Part shown: piece by piece, positions 33,913 through 43,814 of the stretch
Numbering within the stretch: the first letter of the stretch is position 1
Layout: each line of letters starts with the position of its first letter
Origin: Deinococcus sp. AJ005
Lineage (GTDB): Bacteria; Deinococcota; Deinococci; Deinococcales; Deinococcaceae
NCBI RefSeq assembly: GCF_009017495.1
Contig: NZ_CP044990.1
Span: 2,561,001-2,625,000, forward strand
DNA: 64,000 nt
Direction: 5' to 3'
The notes under the pieces: model-generated
Databases searched by the model: none
Told to the model about the DNA's origin: nothing
What the model saw: the letters and a program-made list of their open reading frames with translations, nothing else
Position numbers and translations under genes: made by a program

Positions 33913-34826
33913 TGGTTGTTGCTGCGCTGCTCTCCTTGCTGCTGGTGTGGCTGTTTATCCGTGCCAGCAAGGCGCAGGGCTGGGGGCAGCCGGTCCGCAA
34001 GGACGGTCCTCAGACGCACCTGATCAAGGAGGGCACGCCCACGGCGGGCGGCGTGGCCTTCGTGCTGGCGCTGGCGCTGGTGTTCTTCCCGCTGTACTTC
34101 ACGGGCAATGCGGGCGGCCCCCGCGAACTGCTGATCATGTTGACCGCGCTGGGCATGGGCCTGATCGGCGGCATAGACGACTTTCTGAAGGTCCGTTCGC
34201 GCATGAAGGGCAGCGGCAAAAAGGAATTGATTGCCCGCGAGAAGATGCCCCTGCAACTGCTGGTGGGCCTGCTGTTCGGCTGGTTCGCCGCGCCGCTGGC
34301 CGCGCATGAACTAGTGCCGGGCTTCGGGCAGATTGGGGACACGATTCTGCTGACGCTGGTGATGATCGGCAGCGTCAACGCCTTCAACTTCACTGACGGG
34401 CTGGACGGCCTGCTGGGCGGCGTGGCGATCATCGTGTTGCTGCCGCTGCTGGCGCTGTCGCCGGTCTCGGCGCTGCTGGTGGCCGTGCTGCTGGGCTTTC
34501 TGTGGTTCAACGCACACCCGGCCAGGGTGTTCATGGGCGACATGGGCAGCCACGCCATCGGGGCCATCGCGGCGGGCGCATACGTGCTGTACGCCGACGT
34601 GTGGCTGCTGCCGCTGGCCGCCATCATTCCAGTGGTGGCCGTGCTGAGCGTGGTGATTCAGGTGGTCTCCTTCCGCACCCGCAAGAAGCGCGTGTTCAAG
34701 ATGAGTCCTATCCAGCACCACTTTGAGCTGAGTGGCTGGCCCGAGACCCACGTCACCCTGCGCTTCTGGGTAATCACGGCGGTGGCGACGGCGGCGGTGT
34801 GGTGGATTCTGGGCGGCAGGCCGTGA
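33909..34826 (+). CDS. mraY: Phospho-N-acetylmuramoyl-pentapeptide transferase MraY
   Basis: A 305-residue polytopic enzyme with about nine to ten helices. Key motifs are KEGTPTAGG, the catalytic GGIDDFLKV aspartates, [12 protein letters not shown] and the [10 protein letters not shown] loop. It moves phospho-MurNAc-pentapeptide to undecaprenyl phosphate, giving lipid I, the substrate of MurG. It lies about 13 kb from murG rather than inside the dcw cluster. Translation is probably coupled to the upstream 20-codon frame. Confidence 0.95.
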   Translation: MMVVAALLSLLLVWLFIRASKAQGWGQPVRKDGPQTHLIKEGTPTAGGVAFVLALALVFFPLYFTGNAGGPRELLIMLTALGMGLIGGIDDFLKVRSRMKGSGKKELIAREKMPLQLLVGLLFGWFAAPLAAHELVPGFGQIGDTILLTLVMIGSVNAFNFTDGLDGLLGGVAIIVLLPLLALSPVSALLVAVLLGFLWFNAHPARVFMGDMGSHAIGAIAAGAYVLYADVWLLPLAAIIPVVAVLSVVIQVVSFRTRKKRVFKMSPIQHHFELSGWPETHVTLRFWVITAVATAAVWWILGGRP

Positions 34827-34859
34827 TCAAAGGCGTCCCGTTCTCTGTTCACAGATTCC

Positions 34860-35801
34860 ATGCTTGACAGTCTCTCCCATCTGCTCGCCCGCCGCGCCCA
34901 TCTGCCCGCGCAGGGCACCACCTTCTACCGGGGCATCCACACCACCGAAACTGCCGGGGAATTCTCGCTGGACGTGGCCGGGGACACCGGGGTGCTGAGC
35001 CTGTATGCTGATCTCTCGCCACAGAAAGAGGCAGAATTAGCTGAGGCTTGTGGCAAGGCGGCGGGGCTGGCAGGCATCTACCTCAAACGCCGCCCCCCCG
35101 AAGCGCGGCACGCGGCGAATGTGGAACGCGACTGGCTCTCGCCCCCTGATCCCATCTGGGGCGAGGCGCAGGGGGAAGTCACGGCGCTGGAAAACGGCGT
35201 GCCCTTCCTGATCCGCCCCGGCGCAGACCTGAGCATCGGCCTGTTTGCGGACGCCCGCCCGGCGCGGGGCTGGGTCCGGCAGCAGGCCCCAGCGCGGGTG
35301 CTGAACGCCTTCGCCTACACCTGCGGTTTTGGCGTGAATGCCTCGCTAGGCGGCGCGGAGGCCGTCAAGAATGTGGACCTGTCGCGCAAAGTGCTGGCCT
35401 GGGGGCAGGAGAATTACGCGCTGAGCGGCGTCAGCGCCCCGGAGGAAGATTTTCTGTACGGCGACGTGTTCGACTGGTTCCGGCGGCTGGAACGGCGCGG
35501 TGAGACCTTTGATCTAGTGATTCTGGACCCTCCCAGCTTCGCACGGGGCAAGGCCGGAATCTGGCGCGCGGAACGGGATTACGGGCGGCTCGCGGCGCTT
35601 GCGGCGGCAGTCACCGCGCCGGGCGGGCAGATCATGACGCTGCTGAACCACGCAAGCGTCTCCCTGGCCAGCTTTGAGCGCATGGTCCGGCTGGGTTTAG
35701 AGGAAACCGGGCGACGGAGCCGCGCCGCAGAAAGCCTAGGCGCAGGCGAGGACTTTCCGGGGGCCACGCACCTGAAAGCAGTGGTGTGGGCGCTGGACTG
35801 A
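34860..35801 (+). CDS. Class I SAM-dependent methyltransferase (RlmI/COG1092-like)
   Basis: A 313-residue methyltransferase. The N-terminal 120 residues form an RNA-binding-like part with [11 protein letters not shown] and a beta-strand [20 protein letters not shown]. The SAM domain follows: [34 protein letters not shown] and the catalytic DPPSFARGK. This matches RlmI-type m5C methyltransferases of 23S rRNA, though it lacks a PUA domain at the N-terminus and is about 80 residues shorter. Base specificity is therefore open. It follows mraY by 33 bp. Confidence 0.82.
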   Translation: MLDSLSHLLARRAHLPAQGTTFYRGIHTTETAGEFSLDVAGDTGVLSLYADLSPQKEAELAEACGKAAGLAGIYLKRRPPEARHAANVERDWLSPPDPIWGEAQGEVTALENGVPFLIRPGADLSIGLFADARPARGWVRQQAPARVLNAFAYTCGFGVNASLGGAEAVKNVDLSRKVLAWGQENYALSGVSAPEEDFLYGDVFDWFRRLERRGETFDLVILDPPSFARGKAGIWRAERDYGRLAALAAAVTAPGGQIMTLLNHASVSLASFERMVRLGLEETGRRSRAAESLGAGEDFPGATHLKAVVWALD

Positions 35802-35840
35802 GCTGACGGAAATGAACTCGCCGGGTCTGGGTTGCCAGGA

Positions 35841-36062
35841 CTAGATTTCTTCGGGCAGGCGGAAGGGGGCCAGCTTGCCCGCCGCGAAGCTACAGATCAG
35901 GTCACCCAGGGCAATGTCCTCGCTCATGGCCTCATAGACAGTAAAACGGATGACTTCGCCCGCCTCCACGCGGCGCAACACGTTCAGCGTGACCCAGCCG
36001 CTGACGGTGATCTCGCCGTAGGTCATGCTGAAAAATTCGGTGGCGTCGGGCGGACTGGACAT
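35841..36062 (-). CDS. Small protein, unknown function
   Basis: A 73-residue soluble acidic protein with beta-type pattern (FFSMTYGEITVSGWVTLNVLRRVE). No family recognised. TATCTT ends 6 nt before the ATG and the intervening GAAGG could also act as a ribosome binding site, which supports a real gene. Confidence 0.5.
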   Translation of the reverse strand: MSSPPDATEFFSMTYGEITVSGWVTLNVLRRVEAGEVIRFTVYEAMSEDIALGDLICSFAAGKLAPFRLPEEI

Positions 36063-36192
36063 CCTTCAAAGATAGTGCAGCTCCCGCTTTTTCGCCCCTT
36101 GCGCCTGTCCCACCCCCCCCAATATGCCGAATTCCACCCCCACTTGTGGGCCGCCTCACTTCGTTTTGTAAAGCGGCGGGTATGCTGGGGGC

Positions 36193-36834
36193 ATGACGCA
36201 AACTGCTGACGCCGAGAAACAGGTTCTGGTGCCCCTGACCACCCCTGAAGAAGTCGATCAATTCCTCCAGGACTACCCGCTGGCCGCCGTGTTCAAGGCC
36301 GGGACCTGCCACAAGACCATGCAGGGCTTCGGCGTGCTGGAAACCTTCTTGCAGGACCACGAGCTGCCGGTGGGCTTTATCCGCGTGGTGGACTGGCGGC
36401 CCGCCAGCAACCGCGTGACGGAGATGACCGGCATCGTTCACCACAGCCCGCAACTGATGATCTTCAAAGACGGTCAGGTGCAGTTCGAGGTCAACAACTG
36501 GGACATCACCCCTGAGGCGCTGGAACCGGTGTTCGCGCAGGTGCCCGCCCGCAGCGCATCAGGCAGCGTGCAGACCGACGACAACATCGAGCCGTACCGC
36601 CGCCTGATGCGCGACTTCGTGGACGGCAAGGTCAGCGACTGGGCGTTTCAGGACCAGTACGTGACCATGTTCCGCGACGACGCCAGCCTGAGGAGCCAGC
36701 GCGAGTTTGAGCTGCTCTCCCGCCTGTTCGGTGATCCCGACGCCTACCACGGCGGCCTGCACCAACTGGGCCAGCCCCAGGAACGCGGCGAGTTGAAGGA
36801 CCGCGTTCAGCAGCTCCTGACCGAACTGGGTTAA
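36193..36834 (+). CDS. BrxC-like monothiol bacilliredoxin with C-terminal extension
   Basis: A 213-residue protein. Residues 10-115 form a thioredoxin fold of the YtxJ/BrxC (DUF2847) type with the single active cysteine in FKAGTCHKT (Cys39) and the cis-proline segment [12 protein letters not shown]. Such proteins remove bacillithiol from oxidised proteins. Residues 130-213 ([37 protein letters not shown]) form an extra helical domain absent from the about 105-residue family; it resembles colicin-immunity-like helical bundles. TATGCT ends 6 nt before the ATG. Confidence 0.8.
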   Translation: MTQTADAEKQVLVPLTTPEEVDQFLQDYPLAAVFKAGTCHKTMQGFGVLETFLQDHELPVGFIRVVDWRPASNRVTEMTGIVHHSPQLMIFKDGQVQFEVNNWDITPEALEPVFAQVPARSASGSVQTDDNIEPYRRLMRDFVDGKVSDWAFQDQYVTMFRDDASLRSQREFELLSRLFGDPDAYHGGLHQLGQPQERGELKDRVQQLLTELG

Positions 36835-36859
36835 ACCACTTCTCGACAACCATCAAAAA

Positions 36860-36893
36860 GAGTGCCGAACATTGCGTTCGGCACTCCTCTCTT
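36860..36893. terminator. Intrinsic terminator between convergent genes
   Basis: GAGTGCCGAAC pairs perfectly with GTTCGGCACTC across a 5-nt loop, followed on the plus strand by CTCTCTTTTA and on the minus strand by TTTTTG. Confidence 0.9.
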
Positions 36894-36901
36894 TTACTGG
36901 C

Positions 36902-37318
36902 TTACTTGACGCTGAGGCGCACGTCCACGTTGTTGCGCGTGGCGGCGCTGTAGGGGCAAACCTCGTGGGCCGCCTTCATCAGGTCCATGGCCTGCTGCTC
37001 GTCCATGCCGGGAAAGTGGCCCTGGAGTTCCACGTCCAGCGCGAAGGCCCCGGTTTCATTGCTCAGGCCCACCATCGCCGTGATGGTCTGATCGCCGGGC
37101 AGCGTGATCTTGTCACGGCGGGCCACAACGCCCAGCGCGCCCTGAAAGCACGCCGCGTAGCCAGCGGCGAACAGTTGCTCGGGGTTGGTGCCGGGGCCGT
37201 CGTCGCCGCCCATGCCCTTGGGCACGCTGAGGTTCAAGTCGATGCGTCCATCATTGCTCTTGGTGTGTCCCGCGCGTCCGCCGGTGGCGGTGGCCTGTGC
37301 TGTATAGAGGTTGCTCAC
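36902..37318 (-). CDS. ohr: Organic hydroperoxide resistance protein (Ohr/OsmC family)
   Basis: A 138-residue peroxidase with the two redox cysteines in AACFQGAL (Cys57) and HEVCPYS (Cys121) and a conserved arginine in GGRAGH. Ohr reduces organic and fatty-acid hydroperoxides with lipoyl-linked thiols in the cytoplasm. It is convergent with the BrxC-like gene, a physical pairing of two thiol-based defences. The GTG start follows a CATCCT hexamer by 6 nt, a poor leaderless match. No OhrR repressor gene adjoins it. Confidence 0.92.
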   Translation of the reverse strand: MSNLYTAQATATGGRAGHTKSNDGRIDLNLSVPKGMGGDDGPGTNPEQLFAAGYAACFQGALGVVARRDKITLPGDQTITAMVGLSNETGAFALDVELQGHFPGMDEQQAMDLMKAAHEVCPYSAATRNNVDVRLSVK

Positions 37319-37346
37319 AGTAACAGGATGCCACAGCGCTCAGGTG

Positions 37347-38255
37347 TCAAAGGGAATCCGTCTGGACTTGCCACCGGATCAGGGCGAGAACATTGGCTTG
37401 CAGGGCATTTGGACGGTTCACGAAGTCCAGTAGCGAGTACACGTCCAGCGCCCGCGCTTGCCGCACGGCGTCGGGAAGCGGGTGGCTCCAGCCGCGCAGG
37501 ACTCCAGCAGAAAACGGCGTTCCTGCGCGGTTCTCGAAGCGCAACAGATTCCCCAGGTCCATCAGTGGTGGGCCGCTCAGGGCGAATTCCCAGTCCAGTA
37601 CGGCGCTTACCTGCCAGCCCGCGTGACGCCGCTCCACGAGAACATTCTTTGTATTGGCGTCCGCGTGAACCAGCGAGCGCTGGGGTTCCAGACCACACAG
37701 ACAGGGCGCTTCCCGCTCGATCAGGCCCCACCACCCGGCCTGAAGCTGTGCGCCCAGCACCGCCCGTGCCGCGTCGTTCCAGATCAGCGGGTGGGCGTAG
37801 GCCAGCAGGTTGTCCGCCGCGTCGCCCGTGAAGGCGTCTACCCGCAGCGTTTCATCAGCAAACAGCCCAGGAGCTTCAAACTGAAGAGCGCCGATACGCG
37901 AGAACGCTCCGCCCAGAACCGCACCAATAGCCTCAGCCTCATCTGGAAACCAGGCCAGAGCCTCGTCGCCGCGCATTCCTGGCATGTCCTCAAGCAAGGC
38001 AAAAGGATGCGCTGTATTCAGGGCTGAGGCGAGGATTCGGGGCACAGGAACGACTTGTGCCGCCCGCGCCATCACCGCCAGTTCCCGCGCGGCCACGCCC
38101 GGCGCACGTCGCCACTGCCGGACGATCACGCTGGGAAATGATGCGCCGTCCAGCCCCACCCGGAAGAGATCGTTGGCATAGCCGCCAGACAGCGCGGAGA
38201 CCTCTCCTATATGCGAACCGGGGAAGGTCTGCTCGATCAGCGCGGTGAAATCCAT
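37347..38255 (-). CDS. APH-family phosphotransferase
   Basis: A 302-residue kinase-like protein. A glycine-rich ALSGGYANDLFRV loop, a lysine-less IVRQWRR strand, the catalytic loop LVHADANTKNVLV and the metal motif VLDWEFALSGPPLMDLGN place it in the phosphotransferase (PF01636) family. The loop carries Ala where the common HGDxxxxN has Gly, as in some fructosamine or hydroxyurea-type kinases. The substrate is unknown. The ATG at 38255 is preferred over the GTG one codon upstream because TAAGCT ends 6 nt before it. Confidence 0.75.
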   Translation of the reverse strand: MDFTALIEQTFPGSHIGEVSALSGGYANDLFRVGLDGASFPSVIVRQWRRAPGVAARELAVMARAAQVVPVPRILASALNTAHPFALLEDMPGMRGDEALAWFPDEAEAIGAVLGGAFSRIGALQFEAPGLFADETLRVDAFTGDAADNLLAYAHPLIWNDAARAVLGAQLQAGWWGLIEREAPCLCGLEPQRSLVHADANTKNVLVERRHAGWQVSAVLDWEFALSGPPLMDLGNLLRFENRAGTPFSAGVLRGWSHPLPDAVRQARALDVYSLLDFVNRPNALQANVLALIRWQVQTDSL

Positions 38256-38324
38256 CACGCCAGCTTAAAGCGGACGCCCCCATGAAGAGGTATCCGCCAG
38301 AGAATTTGTCGGAGAATTTGATGA

Positions 38325-39917
<1,593 letters not shown>

Positions 39918-40158
39918 GGGATGTTCCTCCAATAAGTGAGTACGCGGTGAGTCGGGATGAAGTTCCCAGGACGCGGTCAGGGGCAAAAGACGTGGCCGAA
40001 AAGTGAGATTTTCAACGTCTGTAAGCGGGGAGTAAGAGGGTCTGGGGTGTCATGGGCTTCATTCTCGTTGCCGCACCCTTCTTCACGGCCCTCACCGCCC
40101 AGCTTCCCAATCATTCAGCCCACCGCCTGCCTCCAACTCTGCCCCCGGGACCCTGCCC

Positions 40159-41040
40159 ATGACTGAATCCCCCACCCTGCCGCCGCCCACCGCCCCGCCT
40201 CCCCTGCCCCTGGACCGCGTGATCTATGCGGACCTGTGTACTGACCATTACCCCTGGACCGAGATCATGCTGGACCTGGAAACCCGCCAGACCGCAGGTT
40301 TCAGCGGCGTGCTGGACGCCGTGCAGGGGGACCGCTGGGCACGTTTTGTATGGGTACGCGGGCAATGTCTGGGCGGCTTCACGGGCGGCGGGCAGGCCGT
40401 GGGCTGGGACGTGACCCACGGCGGTCTGCCGCGTGCCCGCGTACGTCTGGGCGAGTGTTCGCCGCCTGTGGCCGCAGTGGTCTGGACCAGCCGTGCGGCG
40501 CGGGCGGGCCAACTGGCCGGACGCTGGCCCGACACGCAACTGATTCTCAAGCGCGAGCAGTTCTACGGTCTGGTGGTCTCGGAGGAACTGTGCAGCGTGT
40601 GGGAATCGGGGCAGGTGCTGGCCGGACATCTGCCAGACGACGGCGCGCTGTGCGTGGCCTACTCGCCCAACACGGCAGAGAACCGTGAGCAGTTGCTCCA
40701 GTTCTGGCGTCATCTGCTGGCCGCAGTTCACAGCAACGTTTCGCTGGACGAGGTCTGGCAGCAGACCTGCGTGCGCCTGAGCGCCGAGCATCCCTGCCTG
40801 GACCCCTTCGTACGCGAGGTCACGCTGCGCGGCGGCGTCCTGAACATCGATCCGAGTGTGGCTGTCGGAGAATTCCGCCCAGCGCTGCAAACGGCGCTGC
40901 GGGTGGCCCTGATGACCCTGGGCGTCAGTCTGGACGATCTGGCACTGGGTGACCTGCCAAACCGCCCCGAATGGGCCGCCGCCGGACTGGGCGGCCCGGT
41001 GGCAGGCACCGCGTCTGGGCGCCGTCAGGTAGGCCGATGA
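40159..41040 (+). CDS. Unknown protein, first gene of a four-gene coupled cluster
   Basis: A 293-residue soluble protein, no signal peptide, no family recognised with confidence. The N-terminal segment (VIYADLCTDHYPWTEIMLDL, TAGFSGVLDAVQGDRWARFVW) has the strand pattern of a DUF4388-like domain, which occurs in bacterial regulators next to GTPases and roadblock proteins; this is a weak guess. The C-terminal third is helical (LLQFWRHLLAAVHSNVSLDEVW, LQTALRVALMTLGVSLDDL). Its stop overlaps the next start by ATGA. No ribosome binding site or TANNNT hexamer is clear at the start. Confidence 0.6.
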   Translation: MTESPTLPPPTAPPPLPLDRVIYADLCTDHYPWTEIMLDLETRQTAGFSGVLDAVQGDRWARFVWVRGQCLGGFTGGGQAVGWDVTHGGLPRARVRLGECSPPVAAVVWTSRAARAGQLAGRWPDTQLILKREQFYGLVVSEELCSVWESGQVLAGHLPDDGALCVAYSPNTAENREQLLQFWRHLLAAVHSNVSLDEVWQQTCVRLSAEHPCLDPFVREVTLRGGVLNIDPSVAVGEFRPALQTALRVALMTLGVSLDDLALGDLPNRPEWAAAGLGGPVAGTASGRRQVGR

Positions 41041-41456
41041 GCACGTCTGGACCAGGAGCATTGACGTGGCCGGATGGCCTGCGCCCTGAGATGGCCCTGC
41101 CGTTTGCGCTGTGGCGCACGCTGGACCTGATCGACGGCACGCGCGACGCTGCCGAGGTGGCCCGGCTGGCCGGCCTGAGCGCTCCCGAACTGCGCCGCAA
41201 GCTCCATGAGGCGCAGGGGTGGATCAGCCGCGCCGAGGACCACGGGCGCCCGGTGACAGACGAAGCGGCCCGGCAGGTGACCCAATGCCTGACCCAGGTG
41301 GTCGGCCCGGTGGCCGAACTGATGGTGGAAGAAGTTCTCGACGACCTGGGGGAAGCCGCCACCCTGAGTGCCCTGCTCTCGGGTCTGACCGCCGAACTGA
41401 CCCCGGAACAGACGGGCCGTTTCGCGGGGCACCTGCGCTCACGGGGACTGGCATGA
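41037..41456 (+). CDS. Helical protein of unknown function, second gene of coupled cluster
   Basis: A 139-residue all-helical protein. An N-terminal winged-helix-like part (LWRTLDLIDGTRDAAEVARL, LSAPELRRKLHEAQG) is followed by a domain (CLTQVVGPVAELMVEEVLDD, LSGLTAELTPEQTGRFAGHL) resembling the helical C-terminal domain found in some bacterial signalling proteins (DUF8082-like; from memory). Start and stop both overlap neighbours by ATGA. Function unknown. Confidence 0.6.
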   Translation: MSTSGPGALTWPDGLRPEMALPFALWRTLDLIDGTRDAAEVARLAGLSAPELRRKLHEAQGWISRAEDHGRPVTDEAARQVTQCLTQVVGPVAELMVEEVLDDLGEAATLSALLSGLTAELTPEQTGRFAGHLRSRGLA

Positions 41457-41641
41457 ATCTAGGAGCTGGTATGAATCTGGCGACTGGCCTCAAACAGGGA
41501 TCAGGCCCACGAAGATCGGCGCAACGACAGGCAGAACAGGGAACGAACAGGAGCAACGCAGGGCGGCCAGCAGAGCTGCGCCGTGAGGAACCGCGCAACA
41601 CCGGGCAGGGACGGGGAACAGCAGGAGGGGGCCAACCATGA
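41453..41641 (+). CDS. 62-residue basic disordered peptide, third gene of coupled cluster
   Basis: A 62-codon frame (MNLGAGMNLATGLKQGSGP then many Arg, Gln and Gly) that begins inside the stop of the preceding gene (ATGA) and ends inside the start of the next (ATGA). The peptide is strongly basic, lacks hydrophobic residues and is probably disordered. It either is a functional small protein or serves only to carry ribosomes to the following gene, which has AGGAGGGGG within this frame 10 nt before its ATG. Confidence 0.45.
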   Translation: MNLGAGMNLATGLKQGSGPRRSAQRQAEQGTNRSNAGRPAELRREEPRNTGQGRGTAGGGQP

Positions 41642-43119
41642 AATACACCGTGACCATTCAACAACCTGTGCAGGCCGAACGTCGGCGCGCACTGGAACAG
41701 CAACTGAGTGAGCGCTTCAGCCTCAGCGCCGAGCAGGCCGGGCGGCTGTCTGGACGCCGCACCGGACGCCTGATGAAGCCCACCAGCCGCGCCCGCGCAG
41801 AACTGCTGCTGGACGTGTTCCAGTTAGCAGGGGCGGCGGTGGCCCTGGAAGAGGTTCAGGAAGAGACCCAGATGCTCAACGAGCCGTTCCAGGGGCTGGC
41901 TCCCTCGCCCGCCACGCCGTTCGCCCGGAATGACGCCCCGGACGAGGCGTTCCTGGCCTCGCCGATGCCCGCGCCCGCCTGGCCCGGTTCGCCGGAAAGC
42001 ACCTCGGCCTCACCCTTTGACAACATGTCCACCGCCGTGGTGACCAACGATCCCTTTTCCACGTCAGCTTTTGGGGGCAGCTCCGCTCAGTTTTCGGGCG
42101 GGGGTCTGGCGGTGGCCTCGCCCCTGACCAGCATGGACACGGCGCTGGGACAGACTTTCGGCAGCGCGTCCCTGACCTCCAGCACGCCGCTCTCCGACAT
42201 GCCGCCCAGCGACGTCTGGTCAGATTTCACGGGCGCGCTGACCATGACCGACGCCACGGCCACACCGGCTGCACCATCGTCCGGGATGGGCAGCGCCGCA
42301 GCGATGGTGCCAGTGGTCCTTCCCGCCGGGACCGGGGAAGCCGAACCCAAAGGCCCGCGCCGCAGCCTGACGCGTCAGCTCACGCTGGGCACGCTGGCCC
42401 CACTGGCACTGTCGAGCGCCGTGACACTGGGTGTGCTGGCCCTGGTTCTGCCCGCTGTGCAGCGTCAGGCCGCGCAGGAGCAGGCCCGAACACTGGCCGC
42501 CGCCGTGGGGGCCAACCTGGGCAGCGGGGCACAGCTCAGTGCCCAGATTGGCGCGCTGGCCGCCACGCCGGGGGTGGGCTTCGTGCGGGCCGAGTTCCCC
42601 GGCGGCCAGACCACACTGCGCGCCCAGGACGCGGGTGTGGGCAGCCAGAACAGGGAACTGTCGGCCTGGCTGGGAAGCCACCCCAACGGCGGCACGCTGA
42701 AGCTGGGCGGCACCCAGTACGTGATCGCCCAGGCCACCTTCCGCAAGAACGCGGCAGGCAAGGCCGAGGTCATGCCGGCGGGGGCGGCCCAGAACACGCC
42801 CGTGCTGCGGCAGGTGGTGGTGGGCGTCCCGAACACCCAGGCCACCTCCGCCCTGCGCAACGCGCTGCTGCTGGTCCTGCTGGCGGCGCTGCTGGGTCTG
42901 GCCCTGGGGGGCTGGCTGGCTGGCCGCGCGGCCCGGCAGATCACCCGGCCCATTGAGCGGCTGGTCAAGGCCGCCGACGCCATCAGCATGGGGGACCTGT
43001 CGCGCCCGGTCCACGCTGATCAGAACGACGAAATCGGCGATCTGTCCCAGGCGCTGGAGCGCATGCGCCAGAGCTTGGAAGCCGCGATGGAACGTCTGCG
43101 CCGCCGCCGCAAGACCTGA
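41638..43119 (+). CDS. HAMP-domain membrane protein with N-terminal L7/L12-like domain, no output domain
   Basis: A 493-residue protein. Residues 1-75 (TVTIQQPVQAERRRALEQQL, FSLSAEQAGRLSGRRTGRLM, ELLLDVFQLAGAAVALEEVQ) follow the pattern of a small domain common in proteobacterial membrane proteins with a ribosomal L7/L12-C-like fold. A disordered Ser/Pro/Ala-rich linker (75-240) leads to a transmembrane helix (LGTLAPLALSSAVTLGVLAL), an external sensor of about 110 residues, a second helix (LLLVLLAALLGLALGGWLAG) and a HAMP domain ending in MERLRRRRKT. No kinase, cyclase or methyl-accepting domain follows, so signal output must go to partners, perhaps the proteins encoded upstream. Confidence 0.75.
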   Translation: MKYTVTIQQPVQAERRRALEQQLSERFSLSAEQAGRLSGRRTGRLMKPTSRARAELLLDVFQLAGAAVALEEVQEETQMLNEPFQGLAPSPATPFARNDAPDEAFLASPMPAPAWPGSPESTSASPFDNMSTAVVTNDPFSTSAFGGSSAQFSGGGLAVASPLTSMDTALGQTFGSASLTSSTPLSDMPPSDVWSDFTGALTMTDATATPAAPSSGMGSAAAMVPVVLPAGTGEAEPKGPRRSLTRQLTLGTLAPLALSSAVTLGVLALVLPAVQRQAAQEQARTLAAAVGANLGSGAQLSAQIGALAATPGVGFVRAEFPGGQTTLRAQDAGVGSQNRELSAWLGSHPNGGTLKLGGTQYVIAQATFRKNAAGKAEVMPAGAAQNTPVLRQVVVGVPNTQATSALRNALLLVLLAALLGLALGGWLAGRAARQITRPIERLVKAADAISMGDLSRPVHADQNDEIGDLSQALERMRQSLEAAMERLRRRRKT

Positions 43120-43131
43120 GCGCGCAGCAGA

Positions 43132-43168
43132 AGAGAGGGCCGGAGTGTAGATCTCCGGCCCTCTCTCT
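43132..43168. terminator. Intrinsic terminator between convergent genes
   Basis: AGAGAGGGCCGGAG pairs with CTCCGGCCCTCTCT (14 bp, 7-nt loop). It closes the coupled cluster and serves the convergent PA2169-type gene. Confidence 0.85.
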
Positions 43169-43182
43169 ACGCGTCACTTGAT

Positions 43183-43638
43183 TCAGTCGGGTTTCATGCT
43201 GTGCTTCAGATCACGGATCTGATCGTGGCTGGCCTTGACCTGGGCGTACTGGCCGTCCACAAAGGACCGCAGATCAGCGGGAAGCTCTGTTTCGTTCAGC
43301 ACGTCCTGATAGTTCTGAATCGCCACGTCCTCACCGCGCTCGGCCTCGGCCACCACGGCGTAATCGCCCTTGCCCGTCATGGCGTCGCGCACGTTGAGCC
43401 AGGTGCGGTGCAGGGCCGCGCCGACGCTGCCGCCCTTGTCGGCGTCGCCCCCCATACTCTGAATCTTTGTGACGACTTCGCCCGCAAGCGTGGCACGCTG
43501 CCGGCTGCGCTCGGTGAACAGGGTTTTCAGGTCAGGGGCGTCGGCGTGATCGGCGGCCTGGGCAAAGCCCTTCTCACCGTCGCGCAGGGTGCCCAGCAGG
43601 TATTGCAGTTTGTCGATGGCCTGTTCGTTGTTCATCAT
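43183..43638 (-). CDS. PA2169/DUF2383-type four-helix-bundle protein
   Basis: A 151-residue helical protein matching the PA2169 family (DUF2383): AIDKLQYLLGTLRDGEKGF, TLFTERSRQRATLAGEV, the conserved GGDADKGGSVGAALHRTWLN and VAEAERGEDVAIQNYQDVL. The ferritin-like bundle has glutamates and histidines that may bind metal; members are often stress-induced. GGAGAGACC precedes the ATG, so this gene uses a ribosome binding site. Function unproven. Confidence 0.85.
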   Translation of the reverse strand: MMNNEQAIDKLQYLLGTLRDGEKGFAQAADHADAPDLKTLFTERSRQRATLAGEVVTKIQSMGGDADKGGSVGAALHRTWLNVRDAMTGKGDYAVVAEAERGEDVAIQNYQDVLNETELPADLRSFVDGQYAQVKASHDQIRDLKHSMKPD

Positions 43639-43814
43639 GGTGGTCTCTCCTTCGGCGCGGCCTGCACAGGCCGCCGTTGCCGTTGCAGAGCAGGTTAAGC
43701 GGCCAGTTCAGGAGAAGACTGTGTGGGAGCTTAACGAGGCCCACTGTCACGTCTTGAGCTGACCTTGATTATTCACGCAGACCCGACGCCTCTGCCCGCG
43801 CTAGCGTCTGAAAC

